The notes under the pieces were generated by a model. The model ran no database searches, was not told where the DNA came from, and worked only from the letters and a program-made list of their open reading frames with translations. Shown here piece after piece: positions 12,297 to 12,576 of a stretch of DNA of 12,576 nt. Every line of letters begins with the position of its first letter. Within the stretch, counting starts at the first letter, position 1. The DNA is from Geminicoccaceae bacterium (GTDB lineage: Bacteria; Pseudomonadota; Alphaproteobacteria; Geminicoccales; Geminicoccaceae): positions 1 through 12,576 of the forward strand of contig JAPJRA010000045.1 of the NCBI GenBank assembly GCA_030824835.1, in the 5' to 3' direction. The position numbers and the translations under genes are program-made.

Positions 12297-12576
12297 CTAC
12301 CAGCGCAGCGCCGCCGTGTGCACCGGCGCGTCCCACAGGTCGCGCAGCTCGTCGTCGAGCGCGGTCACGGTCAGCGAGCAGCCAGCCATGTCGAGCGAGG
12401 TGCAGTAGCTGCCGACGAGGGAGCGACTGACGGTCATGCCCTTGGCCTCGAGCTGGCGCCGGGCGGAATCGTACATCAGGTAGAGCTCCATGGCCGGCGT
12501 GCCGCCGAAGCCGTTGACCAGCAGCAGCAACTCGGCGCCGGCAGGGGCGGCGAGGTCGGCCGTGATGGCGGTCAGC
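12297..12576 (-). CDS. dhaK: Dihydroxyacetone kinase subunit DhaK, C-terminal part
   Basis: DhaK binds dihydroxyacetone; with DhaL it forms the kinase that makes dihydroxyacetone phosphate from ATP or a phosphotransferase donor. Only the last 92 residues are visible; the gene runs off the right edge. VNGFGGTPAMELY, LVGSYCTSLDMAGCSLTV and the ending DAPVHTAALRW are characteristic of DhaK C-termini. The stop directly after this ending means the ATP-binding DhaL domain is not fused C-terminally. No dhaL follows downstream, since the neighbour is convergent 6 bp away, so a dhaL gene would have to lie upstream or elsewhere. Related tetrose (erythrulose) kinases share this fold, so the sugar is not certain. 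Confidence 0.9.
   Translation of the reverse strand, partial: LTAITADLAAPAGAELLLLVNGFGGTPAMELYLMYDSARRQLEAKGMTVSRSLVGSYCTSLDMAGCSLTVTALDDELRDLWDAPVHTAALRW

Overview
The window is GC-rich DNA whose genes look alphaproteobacterial. The evidence is an ECF11-type sigma factor with a ChrR-type anti-sigma partner, a phasin, GluQ, high G/C at third codon positions, and frequent GTG/TTG starts. A Rhodospirillales- or Reyranella-like host is my best guess from gene content, but no rRNA or species marker is present. All assignments are by reading protein motifs; no search was run. There is no CRISPR array, tRNA, rRNA, transposase or integrase, so this looks like chromosomal DNA.

Left part (1-2951): the 3' part of argC, then a threonine ammonia-lyase gene overlapping it by ATGA, both +. 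An A/T-richer gap with a candidate promoter and a leader hairpin leads to an unusual gene. It encodes a receiver-like domain whose phospho-acceptor Asp is replaced by Asn, fused to a helical tail ending in one membrane segment.

Stress module (2952-4558): a ~390-bp stretch without a convincing gene carries two perfect 10-bp palindromes and a TGATCC-N18-TA element of the kind used by RpoE/ChrR systems. It is followed by the ECF sigma gene and, overlapping by ATGA, a ChrR-like zinc-cupin anti-sigma gene. The N-terminal zinc site of the ChrR-like protein is degenerate, while its cupin metal site is intact. The pair probably responds to singlet oxygen or organic peroxide.

Isonitrile module (4545-6311): a GlxA-type AraC regulator on the minus strand is divergent from an isonitrile hydratase (InhA-like) gene. 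Both proteins carry DJ-1/PfpI domains with the same SVCTGA nucleophile motif. The 93-bp space between them holds a candidate promoter and inverted repeats.

Housekeeping middle (6319-9843): a carboxylesterase (-), then gluQ, a lipoprotein alpha/beta hydrolase starting directly at the gluQ stop with TTG, and uppP (all +).

Right part (9850-12576): a phasin gene (-) with a clean inverted repeat in its leader, divergent from a TauE/SafE-type transporter gene and a secreted polyhydroxybutyrate-depolymerase-like esterase gene broken by an apparent one-base deletion. The window ends in the 3' part of dhaK (-). Phasin and depolymerase suggest polyhydroxyalkanoate metabolism. Four convergent gene pairs end within 7 bp of each other or overlap, with no visible terminators.
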